From Polytrichum commune (taxonomy: Eukaryota > Streptophyta > Polytrichopsida > Polytrichales > Polytrichaceae), in the NCBI GenBank assembly GCA_950295325.1, contig OX485809.1, positions 5,146,001-5,210,000 of the forward strand: a DNA stretch of 64,000 bases. The letters are read 5' to 3'. The position numbers were made by a program, and so were the translations under genes. The stretch's first letter is position 1. Every line of letters begins with the position of its first letter. This document shows, piece by piece, positions 24,376 through 36,690 of this stretch. A model generated the notes under the pieces. The model was not told the DNA's origin. It made no database searches and was given only the letters and a program-made list of their open reading frames with translations.

Positions 24376-25272
24376 TTGCCTCACCAAGCACCCAAAAGTG
24401 TCGTCAATGGCATGTCTGCATCTCAGGCAGACACCGGCTCCCTTTCCCTTGGTATGAGCGACGTTGCAATGCCTTCACTATTCCAATATTCGGCCGTCGA
24501 TGCTGCCTCTGCTGTTGATTACTCCAAAGACTCCGGGTTTGAAGACGGAGTCGTGGATAGCCCTCCTGCAAAGGTTGCAAAACTCAATTACTCTCCAAGT
24601 CCATCTCCATCTCCCCTCCGCAGTGAGAAGCACGTCCGTAACCCACGGTCGACCAGACGCCTTTGCATGGATGAACCCCAAATTGATGTCCCGGCGTTTG
24701 CGAACGTCCCTCTCGGGCTTGTATCTACACCCGTCGATGTCCCAAAAGCTCTAACCAGCGCCCCAAAGGCGAAGGTGCCCAACTATTGGCATTCTCAAGT
24801 TTTTCCTTGATGATTTCCGTGTATTAGTGCATTTCAACTTCTTGGGTTTTTCGGACTTCCATCCGTAACTTGTAACCACTTATACTAACCCACTTCATTA
24901 TATATATTTATGGTCATTGTTCAGACCCCAATGTACACGAATGTGGGCCGGGCATCATCGACTTCGTCATTGGATAGGCGAACACTGAAGACAGCTTCTT
25001 GCGAGTCTGATCGTTGTTTGGCCCTACGGAAAAGTGCAAGACGTTCGGTTTCCCAAACGCATTCGTATTCCACTTATTCGGAAGGGGGTCGGCAAATATG
25101 GGCAAATGGCGCATATTCGGGGTCAACAAATAAACAAGGTTACAGCCGCGGACCCGAGATCTTTAGAGCCATGGAGGCCATGAAAGCAAAGGAACGTGAA
25201 ACGGCCGTAAATGCTAATAATAGTATTGCAAAAGCAAAAGTAGTGAGTCGTAATCATGATCCGAACGTATAG
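24376..25272 (+). CDS. Hypothetical protein downstream of the B HAD exon
   Basis: Two candidate exons, 24376-24798 and 24925-25272, join in phase 0 (YWHSQ then TPMYT), giving up to 256 codons. The acceptors are GTGTCTTAG and TTGTTCAG; the donor (GTTTTT) is weak. The first exon has no clear ATG until MSASQADTG, so it may be spliced to an upstream leader or start there. The product is Ser/Pro-rich then basic, with no recognised domain. The intron has a decayed B half-palindrome (TTCGGACTTCCATCCGTAA region, about 24849-24868). Paralogue C has an equally placed two-exon gene 83 bp after its HAD stop, so the pair belongs to the element. Function unknown. Confidence 0.45.
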
Positions 25273-25547
25273 GCTATATTAACATACATGTAGTTGTGGA
25301 ATTATGTTTCTAGGACTTTCGCCTAATATTGGATATTCCACTTGCATTTTGTACTTCAACCCCTATTCAATAAATATGATATTGATTTTCCATATGCAAA
25401 TGTTTTCATATATCCCATTTTCTTATTGTTAATGTGTAGTTCCATGCATTTGAGTCTCTTATTTGTTTCCAAAATTGGGAACATAGCATATTTTTAGTGT
25501 TTTCATTCCTATAAATGTGAAAGCCACGTCCTTAAATAGTCTCAAAA

Positions 25548-25931
25548 TTAACAAAAAGTCTCCAAATAACGAATATAGTGTTTTGTAGAGTTTGTCTCTT
25601 CGCGTGAGTCCTCTTGGATGCTGTCGTTTCCCAACTCCTCCACTTCTGCCATTGGTTGCGCTTTACTTCCGTCCGCCTCTTCTACAATCGGTGATAAATG
25701 AAAAGGCCGAATCCCACAGTCTAACCTCCACGAAGGTTTCCGCAGGTCCTTTATGCTTTGGCTCAAATCCTCGGGCGTCCCACGGCCCTCAATTGGCGCT
25801 TTCCTTGCCTGTGACTTTTGTGTCCTCACTGTCTTTCTCTTCTTATCAGTGTAATGTGTAGACGATCGCCTCCTCTTCTTTTTCTTAGATGGTTCCGTTG
25901 TCGGAGGTTGTGAATTGCCTATTTCCTTCAT
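25548..25931 (-). CDS. Small basic hypothetical protein
   Basis: This ORF of 127 codons starts at ATG 25931. The N-terminus carries a Lys/Arg cluster (SKKKKRRRSS) that could be a nuclear localisation signal; the rest is mixed charge and the C-terminal third is acidic. It lies head to head with the MULE-like gene that begins at 26251. The frame is open about 18 codons upstream of the ATG, so an upstream exon is possible. No domain was recognised; it could be a chance ORF or an accessory gene of the MULE element. Confidence 0.35.
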   Translation of the reverse strand: MKEIGNSQPPTTEPSKKKKRRRSSTHYTDKKRKTVRTQKSQARKAPIEGRGTPEDLSQSIKDLRKPSWRLDCGIRPFHLSPIVEEADGSKAQPMAEVEELGNDSIQEDSREETNSTKHYIRYLETFC

Positions 25932-26250
25932 GTGTTCAACCCTCCCGCAATTCAGACCTATTCGCTCTATTTCCTTTCCACAACCTCACCACATCAAACT
26001 CACACATTGGAAAGAAAGTGAGCAATCGCATTCTTCTCAGTATATAATTGCAATACCTCCCGATGGGAGGCGCGCTTTACTATCTGACAACCATCTTTGT
26101 AATTAGGGGTATCTTTTTTTAGGATGCCTGACAGTTTTGTCTCCTTCCTGATATTCATGCGTATTTGTTTATAACTTCATCGTCATCACCATTCTCCTTC
26201 TCTATGCATCTTTGCATCTTTGTTCCTTCACGTTTGCTTTCTCTGCCTTC

Positions 26251-29200
26251 ATGGCTTCCACCTCAATTCTTCCTCCCGTCTCTGAGATGGCCGAACTTCG
26301 TTCACATGGCATCGGGGTCCCTATTATATTCCCCATTGGTGCACAAGGTATTGTTGTTGTCTCGGAGCTTCATCTTAGCATTAGGTTCTCTTTGAAAGCT
26401 AGTACAATATGGGTAGAGCGTGAGATCTACCATCCTGATACTGGATTGCTCGTTCATACCTTCCATGAGACCTCCAAGATAACTGACAATGGCAATGTAG
26501 TGTGGGAGCTTGGCGCGGGAAAGTATAGGGTTTGTGGCTGGCCAGATTCTTAGATGGAAGTGTCAACAGAAATCCTTCCTCCTCTTCGATCATCCACTGT
26601 TGCCTTTAGCACACCCCCCGTAATAAGCGTCAAGACCGAGCCTGGTGTAGACAACGTTATAGACTTGTCTGATTCTTCGAGTGAAGATGTACCAGTGTAT
26701 AAGGTTGCTGTCCATGATTCCCCTCATTTGTTTCCCTTTGCATCCTACATAACGCCTTCTCCATCTAGCTCTGTCCCTTCAACTCCTTCGGTCCCTACGT
26801 CTAAACCTCCTCAAACTATTGTTCAATGTCTTCGTCGTCTTGGCTCTATGCCCGGTAGTAAGAACGTCCTCAAGAAAATAGATTACGATAAAATCAAAAT
26901 CCAAGAAGTTAATCACCTTCCCCCTCGTTTCGATGGCACCCAGTTATTTGTCCTCCCTGCAGCAGAAGTCTCTTCATCTCAAACCAGGGCCAAGTCGTTG
27001 GACGGCATGGACAAGCAATATGATGGCCATGTTTGGACTAAGACTCAAACCACCAACATTACAAACGACGTTGGCCTTGCATTTCGTTCCTCTACCTGTG
27101 TTGGCCATCTCCAATGCCAAAACCCGAGTTGTGATTACCTTCAACGCGCCCATCGTACCTCTAAGGTCAATGACATAGAATTTGAAGGTTTCACTAAAGA
27201 TCCTTTCCGTCTCTCTGGCATTGTGCCATCCGGATCTACTCTTGTCTGCAGGATCTGTAAAGAGCCTCCCAAATGCATTGCACTATGCGAGGCCAAAATC
27301 TTCTACGTCCATGGGAAGGAGTCATCCCAAAGAGCCTGCATTCATCTCGGTTCTCATCAACATCCAGTGAAGGTTGGAGACTGCAGAGACAGTCGGAAGC
27401 GTATCAATGCACTTCTTGAGGAGCACGTTGAACGTACGCCTCAAGCCACCCACAGCAAGATCGTCCTTGAAGCTAGCAAGGACATTGTTGGTGAGTTTCT
27501 CCTTTCTGGCGATAATGACACACACCGTCTCTTCTCTTTAAAAGAGCTTGAACCTGTTTTTGAGAGCTGTAGAGAGTTGAATTCCCCAAACCTTCGCTCT
27601 AAGGTTACCTCTTTCAAATATTTGCGGAGGTTTGGTGTTATGGATGGCATCGCAAAGCTCCGAGGCGTTAGCAATTGGGCCTACGTCCAACGGGACCAAT
27701 TCCCAGGACAAGGTGACGATACAGACAAGGTGTTCGTCTTCAAGATGTCGGAGGTTGGTCCTGGAAGTGGAGTGGATTTGGTTCGTCGGATGCAACCGGG
27801 TGGGGACCTGGAGAACGCGTGGATGATGTCCGATCACGTGAAGCGGGTCAAAGGGTGGACCACCATGGCCGCTCATGTGTACGATGGGACTTATCAACGG
27901 GTCATGACCATTTCATGTTGTGATTTCCAATCGGAGGATAAGGATGCCCAAGTTCTCTTCTGGCAGAACCTCAACCACGTCATGGCCCGACACGGTATCC
28001 CACATCCAAACTTTATAGGCTTCATGGCGGACAGTGCCCAAGCCAATTGGAACGCTGTTCGCATTGTATATGGTTCGGGGGATCCCAAAGTTCCAATGGA
28101 GGGTCGTGAGCGCACTTGTTTTTTCCATTGGAAACAATCGCTCGAAAAACATACGAAATCGTATATAAAGCATGAGTTACAAGACCAACATAGACATCTT
28201 TGCCTTCAATATCGAAATGCGTCATCTATGGAAGAGGCTGAGACTAGGTACCTAGCTATCAAGGCTTGGTGGGCGTCATCGAATTGTACAAGTGAGGACG
28301 GTCTCAAGCATCTTCAGCTCTGGCTTGCTTTTTGGCACTTCCGCTACCTTCAATGGGGTGGTTTCATGGAACTGGTACATCTCCTTCATAATTCATTATT
28401 GGTTTTTCTTGGATTCGATTTCCTCTCTCTGTACATTTATATTAATACTTGATTTCTCCAATCAGGAAAAAGTTTTAACCCAAGACCAATTGGCCGAGAT
28501 GCCGTCGTGCAATCTTGCGGAGTCCGTCCACAACAAATGGCTTCAAGCCTCCGGCAACAAGGGTGGAGATCTATACGTGGCTACGGTTGACGACTACATT
28601 CGCGCCTTCTTACAAGTTGTTGCATACTACCAGTTCCTTAAAGGTGGAATTGGCGGAGATGGTCCAAGCAAAGAAGAACTAAAGCTCAGGGGTGCTCAAC
28701 GTCGAGCTCAGCGTACTGGCGACCCCACAGTGTTGCAGAAGGTCTTGCTTGACATGTCCGGTGGGGAAGAATTTTGCACTCGCGATCCACACCTTGAGGG
28801 CGCTGAGGTGTTTGGATCGCAGAAGCGAAGATCAGACACTCCAATTGGTGATGATGGTGAGACCCACCGCCCCGATACCGTGAACTTCTCTCGCCCTCCC
28901 CCCGGTAAGCGTGTCACTCGATCTCAACCAGAAACACTACCCACTATCATTGAGGAGTCTTCCCCCTCTGTACAAGAGGTTCAAGTGCCTTCACCTGCAG
29001 GACTTGGTTTCCAGCGTGTCACTGCCGTGCAAGAAACCAAAGTAGATGTCTCTCTTTGGCATATTGCCCGCATACCCTATACGTCTGGGAAGTCTTGTTG
29101 GGCTAATCATGCGGGCACGAAGAAGAAGTGCACCGCAAGAATCGTCACTAATAATAAGAGCGTCCCTGCGCCGACCTACACCGGTATGTGGCATCATTAC

Positions 29201-29923
29201 AAACTCCAATCTATGAAGCGCACGGACTTTGTCTTTTGCCCCGACGACATTGAGCGTTGCGTGAAGGGCCCTCGTCGGAAATGGGTCATGCCGTTCTCTG
29301 CTCATGACCAGAAGCCTCCTATTCCCCCAATCTGGCCCGTGAAGATTGGTACCAACCTCACCCGCTCGGATATCTTCGCCCTTGAGAACGCAGGTTTTCA
29401 ACTCCCACCAAAGGAGCGCATCACACCGACTCAACTCTTCACCAACTCTGCTCCCCCGCTGGATATGTCTGGAATCCGTGTTCCAGAAAACCCCGACATG
29501 ATCCCTCCGACAAGATTGTCCAAGCTTGTTCGGCGATCCAGTAGCGCACCTTCGGCAAAGCAGAGGCAGATGGTGGCCTCTGCTGAAGCTATGCATGGTA
29601 CCGTTATGAAGTTAACTATGATCCCTCAACCGGGATTTGGTTGCATTATCACACTGCAGTCCAAATCAGAACCCCAACCACCGATCTACCAAGTGACAGT
29701 CAGTTCTCTTCCAGAGTGCAACTGCGCATTTTTCTTGGATATGATTTCCAAGTTCAGCCGCAAACGAAATTCTTATTTGAATTGTAAGCATTTGTATTAC
29801 ATTTTCATCAAGGTTTCTAATTTGGATGCGGAAGTGAATTTGTTCATTCACGCCCCGACATTTAGCTTCAACGAAGTCAAACTCATCCTCGAAGGGGGTC
29901 TTTTGACAAAGTCTACTTCTTAG
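26251..29923 (+). CDS. MULE-like DDE transposase with SWIM zinc finger
   Basis: The ATG at 26251 opens a 100-codon frame that stops at TAG 26551-26553. The same frame resumes with ATG 26554 and runs to 28374, then splices (GTACAT...AATCAG) to 28466-29923, giving about 1092 aa from the second ATG. A Cys/His cluster (CQNPSCDYLQRAH, then CRICKEPPKC) looks like an N-terminal DNA-binding zinc region. The core has MULE-type features: HVYDGTYQRVMTI, FMADSAQANWNAVR and CFFHWKQSLEKH. The C-terminus has CNC...CKH, the CxC-x(n)-CxH pattern of SWIM fingers common in MULE transposases. The TAG could be a CAG-to-TAG nonsense mutation, or part of an unrecognised short intron ending TTCTTAG, or the upstream frame may be separate. 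No B palindromes were seen in its intron, so it may be a different element. Confidence 0.7.
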
Positions 29924-30084
29924 GATTTATCTCAGCCTAGCAGTACTTTGGGCTATGATATATGTGTCTATTTCTGGACCTCTTGTGAAGCAATAATTGA
30001 TTGATATAATAAAGGTATAATCTCAATGATTATTTTTATTTGCTTCAAAATTTTGTATTACAATGCTTCCTATGTCTATCAACT

Positions 30085-30552
30085 CTATTTCCGTTTTGCA
30101 TACTTCTTAGATGATTGCGAGGGAGGTGGACCCGGTCGAAGCAAATCCATATAAGAAATTGTCTTATCTCTCTTTCGATCCTTCAGCGGAAGATGATGCG
30201 GCGTCATTCCTCTCATCCGTTCGCGAAATGAAAGAGACTTCGAAGATTCCCCTTCCACCTTCACCTCCTCCTCCGTTTCGTTCGATTTGTCTTCATCTAA
30301 ATCAACATCCTTCTCCGGCACATCTTCCTGCCTTTTTTCCTTTTTCTCATATTGTTTTTGCTCCTCCTGCACCCTCCACCTCCATGCTTGTGTAGACTGC
30401 GAAAATGGAATCAGCTCGTAGTCATCACTACTTTGATTTCCAGCAGCAAACTCAAATTCCGGCGATGGATTAAATGGAATATGAGGATCTCCTAGACTTC
30501 TAATTTCCTTCTCCCATCCTAATCCAGCAAACATGTCTCTCTCATCTCCCAT
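30085..30552 (-). CDS. Small acidic/basic hypothetical protein
   Basis: From ATG 30552 this gives about 155 aa. The middle is acidic and Lys/Glu-rich (EKDVDLDEDKSNETEEE) and the end is basic (SSKKYAKRK), suggesting a disordered nuclear protein. It converges with the MULE-like gene 162 bp away. No homology to 25548-25931 is evident. No domain recognised; coding status rests on length and non-random composition only. Confidence 0.35.
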   Translation of the reverse strand: MGDERDMFAGLGWEKEIRSLGDPHIPFNPSPEFEFAAGNQSSDDYELIPFSQSTQAWRWRVQEEQKQYEKKEKRQEDVPEKDVDLDEDKSNETEEEVKVEGESSKSLSFRERMRGMTPHHLPLKDRKRDKTISYMDLLRPGPPPSQSSKKYAKRK

Positions 30553-30573
30553 TGTGTGCAACTGTATATACAA

Positions 30574-31753
30574 TTATGTTGGGTATGAGTCCAATTTATA
30601 ATCTATTCGGCCACAAACGATAATTGCTAAAGTCCAAGCTATAGAATAGACTCACATATAAGACAAAGAGAAAAGTGATGAATAAAAACCAAGCAAGTTT
30701 ATTATTTTGATTCCTTTGTATATTGATTGACTCATTCTTCAATTATACCAATCTCAAAAAATCCATTTTCATTGATTTTTCTTGTAGTCATCATTGGTTT
30801 TAATAATTCAACCACCTCACGGTTTCCAAACTTAATGAGACCATTTCAAATTCAGGGTTTTTATTTTATTTTATGACCTATACATCCCACGGAAATAGGT
30901 CCAATTTTTTTATTATTATTGTCAAATTCTGGAATATTCTTGGTATATTCTTGGCTATTTTGGAATATCCTAATTTTAGTCTGACAAGTTTACTATTTTT
31001 ATTTCCTCTACGCTCTCCGCTCTCCAAATCTCCGCTCTCCGCTCTACGCTCACATACAAGTGTCGTCCACACGATTGAGGTGATCCCGGTTCAACCACAC
31101 TGAGTTCCACTCGATCGAGTGGATCCCAGTGCACCAACCTTGTGGCACTGTGAACCCTAACCACGTGGAAAACTAATGGTAATGTAACCCTAAACACAAC
31201 GTTTAAAGAATTCATGGCACTGATATTTGGAGGGGACGGTTGAGGTGAACCTGGTTTATAACTTTGGTTCGAAGTTTTTGATGTCCATGGAGAAGTGGTC
31301 ATAGAAGTGAGAATGTGGCTACTTGCAGTTTTTGGAGGCACTGGCACTACATCTGCCATCCGAACACCACATTGTTCGCTGAAAATAGTGATAAATCAGG
31401 GAAATTAGTTGGATTACACGGGGAATTCGGAAGTGAGCTGGTTGGGATATCCTTTAGTTTGGTAATGCAGTCATAATGTATTCCCTTTTGTGGAATATGC
31501 ATTTGTCACGCCCTGGTAGTTCCCACTCGAACGAGTGGAACCTTCCGCCATGTTAATGTACGAGGATCAGTTTTGGCTGCCATGTTTAATATTGTGCTAA
31601 CGACATGTTGGTCGGTGTGCGGGTGATATGCCTGTGTAGGATGGAGGAACGAATGTCTGTGGAACTGTCCACAATAGAAGAGGTGATTTACTAATACCAG
31701 AGAATGCTCACATTCTTTATTTGAGGTGATCTTAATAACATTTGTTGGTGTAG
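30574..31753. other. Upstream region of the C-associated DUF7869 gene
   Basis: No secure coding exon was found. It has a CTCTCCGCT-type repeat at about 31010-31050, a perfect palindrome with half-site TCCACTCGA at 31106-31123, and an imperfect one (CCACTCGAACGAGTGG core) at about 31519-31541. A leader exon and start codon for the downstream gene should lie here but could not be placed. Confidence 0.5.
31106..31541. repeat. C-type palindromes upstream of the DUF7869 gene
   Basis: Both copies share the core CACTCGATCGAGTG (one has AACG in the centre) with the array at 57.6-58.5 kb but have different arms (TTC rather than TTT). This links the DUF7869 gene at 31.75 kb and the C fusion gene to one palindrome family. 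Confidence 0.7.
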
Positions 31754-34700
31754 GGGTCGTCCCTATCCGACGCAGTATTTTCAGAGGAAGACGGCGTGCA
31801 TGAAGAGATTGACATAAACTGCAGTGGGCTTCAAAGAGAGGAGTGGGTAAACATTCTTGTGATGCTTGTGAATGAAGATGGACACAACGTGGCAAAAGGC
31901 ATTTGCCGTAACGTGAACCCAATTGACTGCGTGGAAGACAAATGTCTAGGTCCTGACCACGTTGGTGTTCTTATTATGGAGCCTATGGAGGGAATGATGG
32001 ACATGGGTGCCATGTTCGCTTTAAAAGCGTGGCCAACGCACCGTGTTTTTCACGGTGGGTGTACACTCCAACATCACCTCCATGTGAGTAAATACAGATT
32101 GCGTGCAAAAATGAAGTTGCTGGAGAAACGACGGAAGGACGGGAAAAGAGCCTACGACACAACCCGAACAGCACAGCATGCTAGGCCCACTAAGAAATCT
32201 CAAATTCTGAATACTGCAAGCATACAACAGCTCTCTGCACTTGTTTGCTGTGATCGAGAGTGCCTCAGGTTCTTCCCTAGGGACGAGGCACTCGCGCTTC
32301 GAACTGAGTTCTATGACTGCTCCTCAAGGATGAGGCACGCCAAACGGCTCGAGGTGCACGGACAAGTACATCCACTCCCAGGGAGTTCTGCGAACGTCGT
32401 CACGTTAAGTGGTCGTGATATTTGTGTCATAGCATGGAGGCACATATTTGTGATCTCAAAAACCACATTCTATAGAAATCGTCAGGAATTCAGGTGTGGC
32501 ATGCGCCCGCGAGACCATGGCAACTTGAACATTAAACGGTATCGTGTGTCCACTCTGCAAGCCAGTGCCACTCTTTCCACACTGCTGCAGGACAAAGCGG
32601 ACATGATGCCCCACAAATCCCGCACGTTGCCTAACGGCAATCGAGTAGTGGAGATGGTCTTGCCCCGCGGCACAAAATGGAACAAGTTTCTGTTAACAAT
32701 CAATAAGGTCAGCAGAGACGCTTCCTATTTTACACTATGCGGAAGCTCCATGTGGTTACATTGCAATGACTTCAATCCACGTATCCCCATGTGTGCCAGT
32801 AACTTAATGTGTGGTTGTGGTGCGCTTTTAGGTGAATGAAAAATGTGGCTTGTTGCCAATCTCGCTTTCGACACTTAGCCAAATAAGGCAGACGTACTTT
32901 AAGCACTACGTGAAAAAGAGGGCTGGCGACAATTTTGCCCGCTGTGGGAAATGCGACTCACTGGCTGCTATTATTCTTCAACATGTTAAGGGTTCGGCCG
33001 CACACACTGGGTTTTCAAAGCAGTTGGAGAAGCATCAAGCGCAGCAAGAATCCGCTCGTAATGCTTACCGTTGCATGAGGGCCCTCTCTATTGAACATCC
33101 TAGTAAAGTGGTCACCATCATTCACGACAAGATGGACCATGGCAAAACAGCTTCCCCTTGCTTTGCTTACAAAAACAAGGACACGGACATGTTCACAAAA
33201 CTGCCACTTTCGGTAACAGGAATGATGGCTCATGGACATGGAGATGAGAGGTATGCCCACTACGCATTGGATTTGTATCCCGGCAATTGTAACCATACTG
33301 TAGGATCATTTGCGAGACTACTCCGCGATCTGGAGAAACCTCCAGTGTCCTCGTCTCGAGAGCTTTTCCATGGTGCCGGAAGGTCTCCGCTGTATCGAGC
33401 TGTTCTCCATGGGAGTGATATATGTTTGCAAGGCTTACGAACCCCGCCCACTGAGCCCATCCCTGCTATTCCTCTTCCACCCGTTTTGCATGTTCAGCTC
33501 GATAATTGTTGGAAGGACAACAAATGTAGGTTTGTGAAGGCATTTTGGTCCCTACTCACTGCCAAAGGCATATTCACTGAGGTCTATGTGTCTTACCTTT
33601 TAGTTGGTCATACACATGACGACATTGATGCTTCATTTGGTAGATGGAGTATGGACTTGCGTGAACATGATTATCCAACAATCCCCCTGCTCATGAAATC
33701 CTACATGGACATGGAGAAGGTCCCTATCATCCCACACATGATAGAGGAACTTCCGGACTGGAGGGCTTTTGTTTGTGACTATCTTCCTGATGGTGGGAGC
33801 AAACTAATTGGGCACACGAAAGCACAACAATTCAAGTTTGTTGTCCGAGACGATGGATGGCCTGTCATGCATTACAAGGTTCTGAGTACGCATGATGAAT
33901 GGTTGCCCAAAGAAGGCATATTGATGTGGAAATCCAATATAAAGGGGGAACCGGTTCTTCCCACCGGGGATCCTTATCCTGCAAAACCCCGTGAGATGGC
34001 CAAACTGGAAGATGTGCTCGTCGGTTTGCAAGGATTTATTGACTACTGGCAGTCAATTTGCGACCACGACATGACCGGAGCGTATGCCGGCTCACACGGG
34101 CATCTTTTACGATATTGGACTGGGGTTAAGGAGGCATTGGTTGCACCCCTCACAGATGTATACACTGCTGGACTACCACTACGAGAGGGATTCTGGCCGT
34201 CTAGTAGAGTCGAAATGGACGCTCAGCCTTTCTTGAATAATGGCGAACTTCGGGAGGAATTTCAACCGGACGACCACTATGTGGGGCCCTCTAACCTCCG
34301 TCCTGCACCTGCTTTCCGCATTGCCGACAATGTTCATGAAGGACATATCCTCATACTTCGACCCCAAGAACAAGATATTGATAGACCCATTTGGGTGTGC
34401 CGTGCTTTGAGTCCACCTAACTTGAGTGTCACTGGGGAGCATCCCCGTCAGATTCTTGTACAATGGTTTACTCCAACTTCAACTGCTAGAGACATTACAA
34501 AGAAATATGATGGTTGGGACTCAAACACCAACTTCAAGTGGAAACGCGATACTGTATATTCCATTCCTGACTGGCAACCTATAGACTGCATCTTGGCGGC
34601 ATGGCCTCTCCCACCACACGAAGATTTAGAGCCCCTCAAGATTACCATTCCACTAGAACAGATCGAGTTTGCCAAAGACAACCTTCGCCGATGTTCTACG

Positions 34701-34865
34701 CAAGAGCGTCGACGGTCCGGATTTGAGGAGGACGTGGGTGTTGCAATTGCGCGACAAGGAGGTCGTGGCCGTACAAGTGGAGGTCGTGGACGAACAAGAG
34801 GGCGTGGCACTGGAAGTGGTGGCCGAGGGGCTCGTGGACGCCCCGCGACCCGTGGTCGCTCGTGA
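31754..34865 (+). CDS. DUF7869 transposase-like protein (C-associated)
   Basis: Exons 31754-32707 and 32832-34865 join in phase 0 (LTINK then VNEKCG), giving 995 aa plus whatever lies upstream of the acceptor TGTAG at 31751-31753. It is collinear with the 8.9-12.0 kb protein: CCDRECLRFFPRD, FARCGKCDS, VQLDNCWKDNK and VGHTHDDIDASFGRWS are all present. The start codon is not found in the first exon, so a leader exon is missing from this model. The C-terminus is an RGG/RG-rich tail (RGGRGRTSGGRGRTRG), typical of nucleic-acid binding and unlike the acidic end of the other copy. Its intron is absent from the other paralogue, which has one 84 codons further on. No internal stops were seen. Confidence 0.78.
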
Positions 34866-36113
34866 TTCAGTAGGGTTCAATATGTCACCAGAATGGCGGT
34901 ATTCACGTGCCCATATTCACGAATAGAGTGATCGAGGGCACCAATTACTACCATTAGCAATAGTAAGTGATGCTACATGGTCAATGGGAGAACAACATGA
35001 CGCATCCATGGCAGTGGGAGTAATCTTCGTTCATTTGAATACTCTACATGCTAATTGGCACGGCAAGATTCGTGCTCAAGATTTTAATGGAAGGCAACAG
35101 ATCCATTTGTTGAATGGTTGACATTTGCAGTGTGGAGTGTTCCAACATCAAGTCAATATTGCTAGACTAAGTACTTATAGGGGTATAAAGAGGCGTACAT
35201 GGGACTGTATAACGGTCATGAACGTGTACCACTTTTTTTCATCCATTTCAACTGTCCCCTTGAGCAATTGATATGCTGGCCGCTGTCACCGTTCCCACGT
35301 TCCCACGTTCCCAGGCGTGTAAACTGTGTTCCTATGTTCCCATAAGCCCGTTGACATGTCTTTGTGCGAGTGTTCCCGCGTTCCCGTGCCATGCGTTCCC
35401 AATTTACTGTGCACATGTTCAAATATTCACATTCACACGTTCCCATGGGAGCAGTGGCCCTTCATGTGTTCAGGCCAACATGTTCCCGTTGTTCCCCTTC
35501 ACTGGATCATCCTTCATGCACGCAACAAAGTTGTTCCCATATGCACAATATGTGCATTTTTGTCATTTTGGGAATCCCAAAAGTCCCGAAATGTTTAATA
35601 TCATGTTATACATCAAATGTACAGAAAATTACTTATGAACTTCAAACAATTATGATTTCAACTGAAAGTAAAATACATATTAAACACTTAGTATTTGCAT
35701 AGATTACATCAGTACCAACCTATGGACACCAACAATAGTTAATTTGGAATTCATTCAATAAACGTATGGGAATTCATGTGCAAATCAAATATGAAAAGTT
35801 AAATGATGATAACCTTCATTACCGGTCACCTTCATAAAGTGGGATATCTTATTATTCACCAAATTTGGGAAGAAAGTAGAAAATTAGAATATACAAGCAC
35901 CCCACATAGAGGTACCCTTCATTAAATGGGTGACATGATTCATTTTTTGGATGATGTCACCTATTTCTCACCCACTTAGAAAAATGGACTAGGACGAGTA
36001 CAAACACGATATTCAATATTTTGAGAGGGTGGGATCCTCTCAAAATAATATTGGCCATTTGAACACCTAAAAGTCATGTTAGGTTGATAAATACTAGATT
36101 ATACTTCAGATGT
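34866..36113. other. Non-coding region with GTTCCC-rich cluster
   Basis: No gene supported. From 35291 to about 35539 the motif GTTCCC (often ACGTTCCCA) recurs more than ten times at irregular spacing, producing spurious ORFs on both strands. The rest is AT-rich. Confidence 0.55.
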
Positions 36114-36351
36114 GTAGTTTCCATTAAAATGAGGGTATATTAAGCTGGGAAATCAACTTATTTAGGTTGAGTCGACCTAAATGAGGACAATATTTTGTCA
36201 ATTTAGGTTGAGTCGACCTAAATGAGGGCACTATGTTGTCAATTTAGGTTGAGTCGACCTAAATGAGGACAATATGTTATCAATTTAGGTTGAGTCGACC
36301 TAAATGAGTCGATTTCCCAGCTTAACATACTCTCATTTTAATGGAAACTAC
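36114..36351. mobile_element. Fold-back (MITE-like) element with internal palindromic tandem repeat
   Basis: The outer arms, 36114-36154 and 36311-36351, are inverted repeats of about 41 bp with few mismatches; the left arm begins GTAGTTTCCATTAAAATGAG. Between them four copies of a 23-bp inverted repeat (arms ATTTAGGT, loop TGAGTCG) are spaced 41 bp, at about 36160, 36201, 36242 and 36283. The whole segment can fold on itself. No ORF is present, and no clear target-site duplication could be assigned by eye. Confidence 0.8.
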
Positions 36352-36690
36352 GGCGGAATTTACGGTGGAAAATCAAATGTTATTTTTTTACTTGTACTCT
36401 ACAACTTTCCAGTGGTTTTCATTTCATTCTTGGATTAATAGTTTGCTTTACATGTACTCTCAATTCACTGGAAAACTCTCATTTTGATGAATATTGTGTT
36501 TACATGGAATGTGACCTTTAGCTCATAAGGGTTGCCTAGGCTATGGCATGAGCAAACTAGAAGCTAGGGAGGGATTGCATAGTGAAGTATATTGTGCTTC
36601 TTACACCGCAGGAATGCAAATCTTAATCAACATTAAGAGAAATTTATGGCTGATACCATTGGATGATGAATTATTGAACTTGGATTGGTT

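Noticed and set aside
35216-35702. ORFs rich in Cys/Pro/Val around the GTTCCC cluster
   Set aside because: Open on both strands over a repeated motif, with no conserved pattern.
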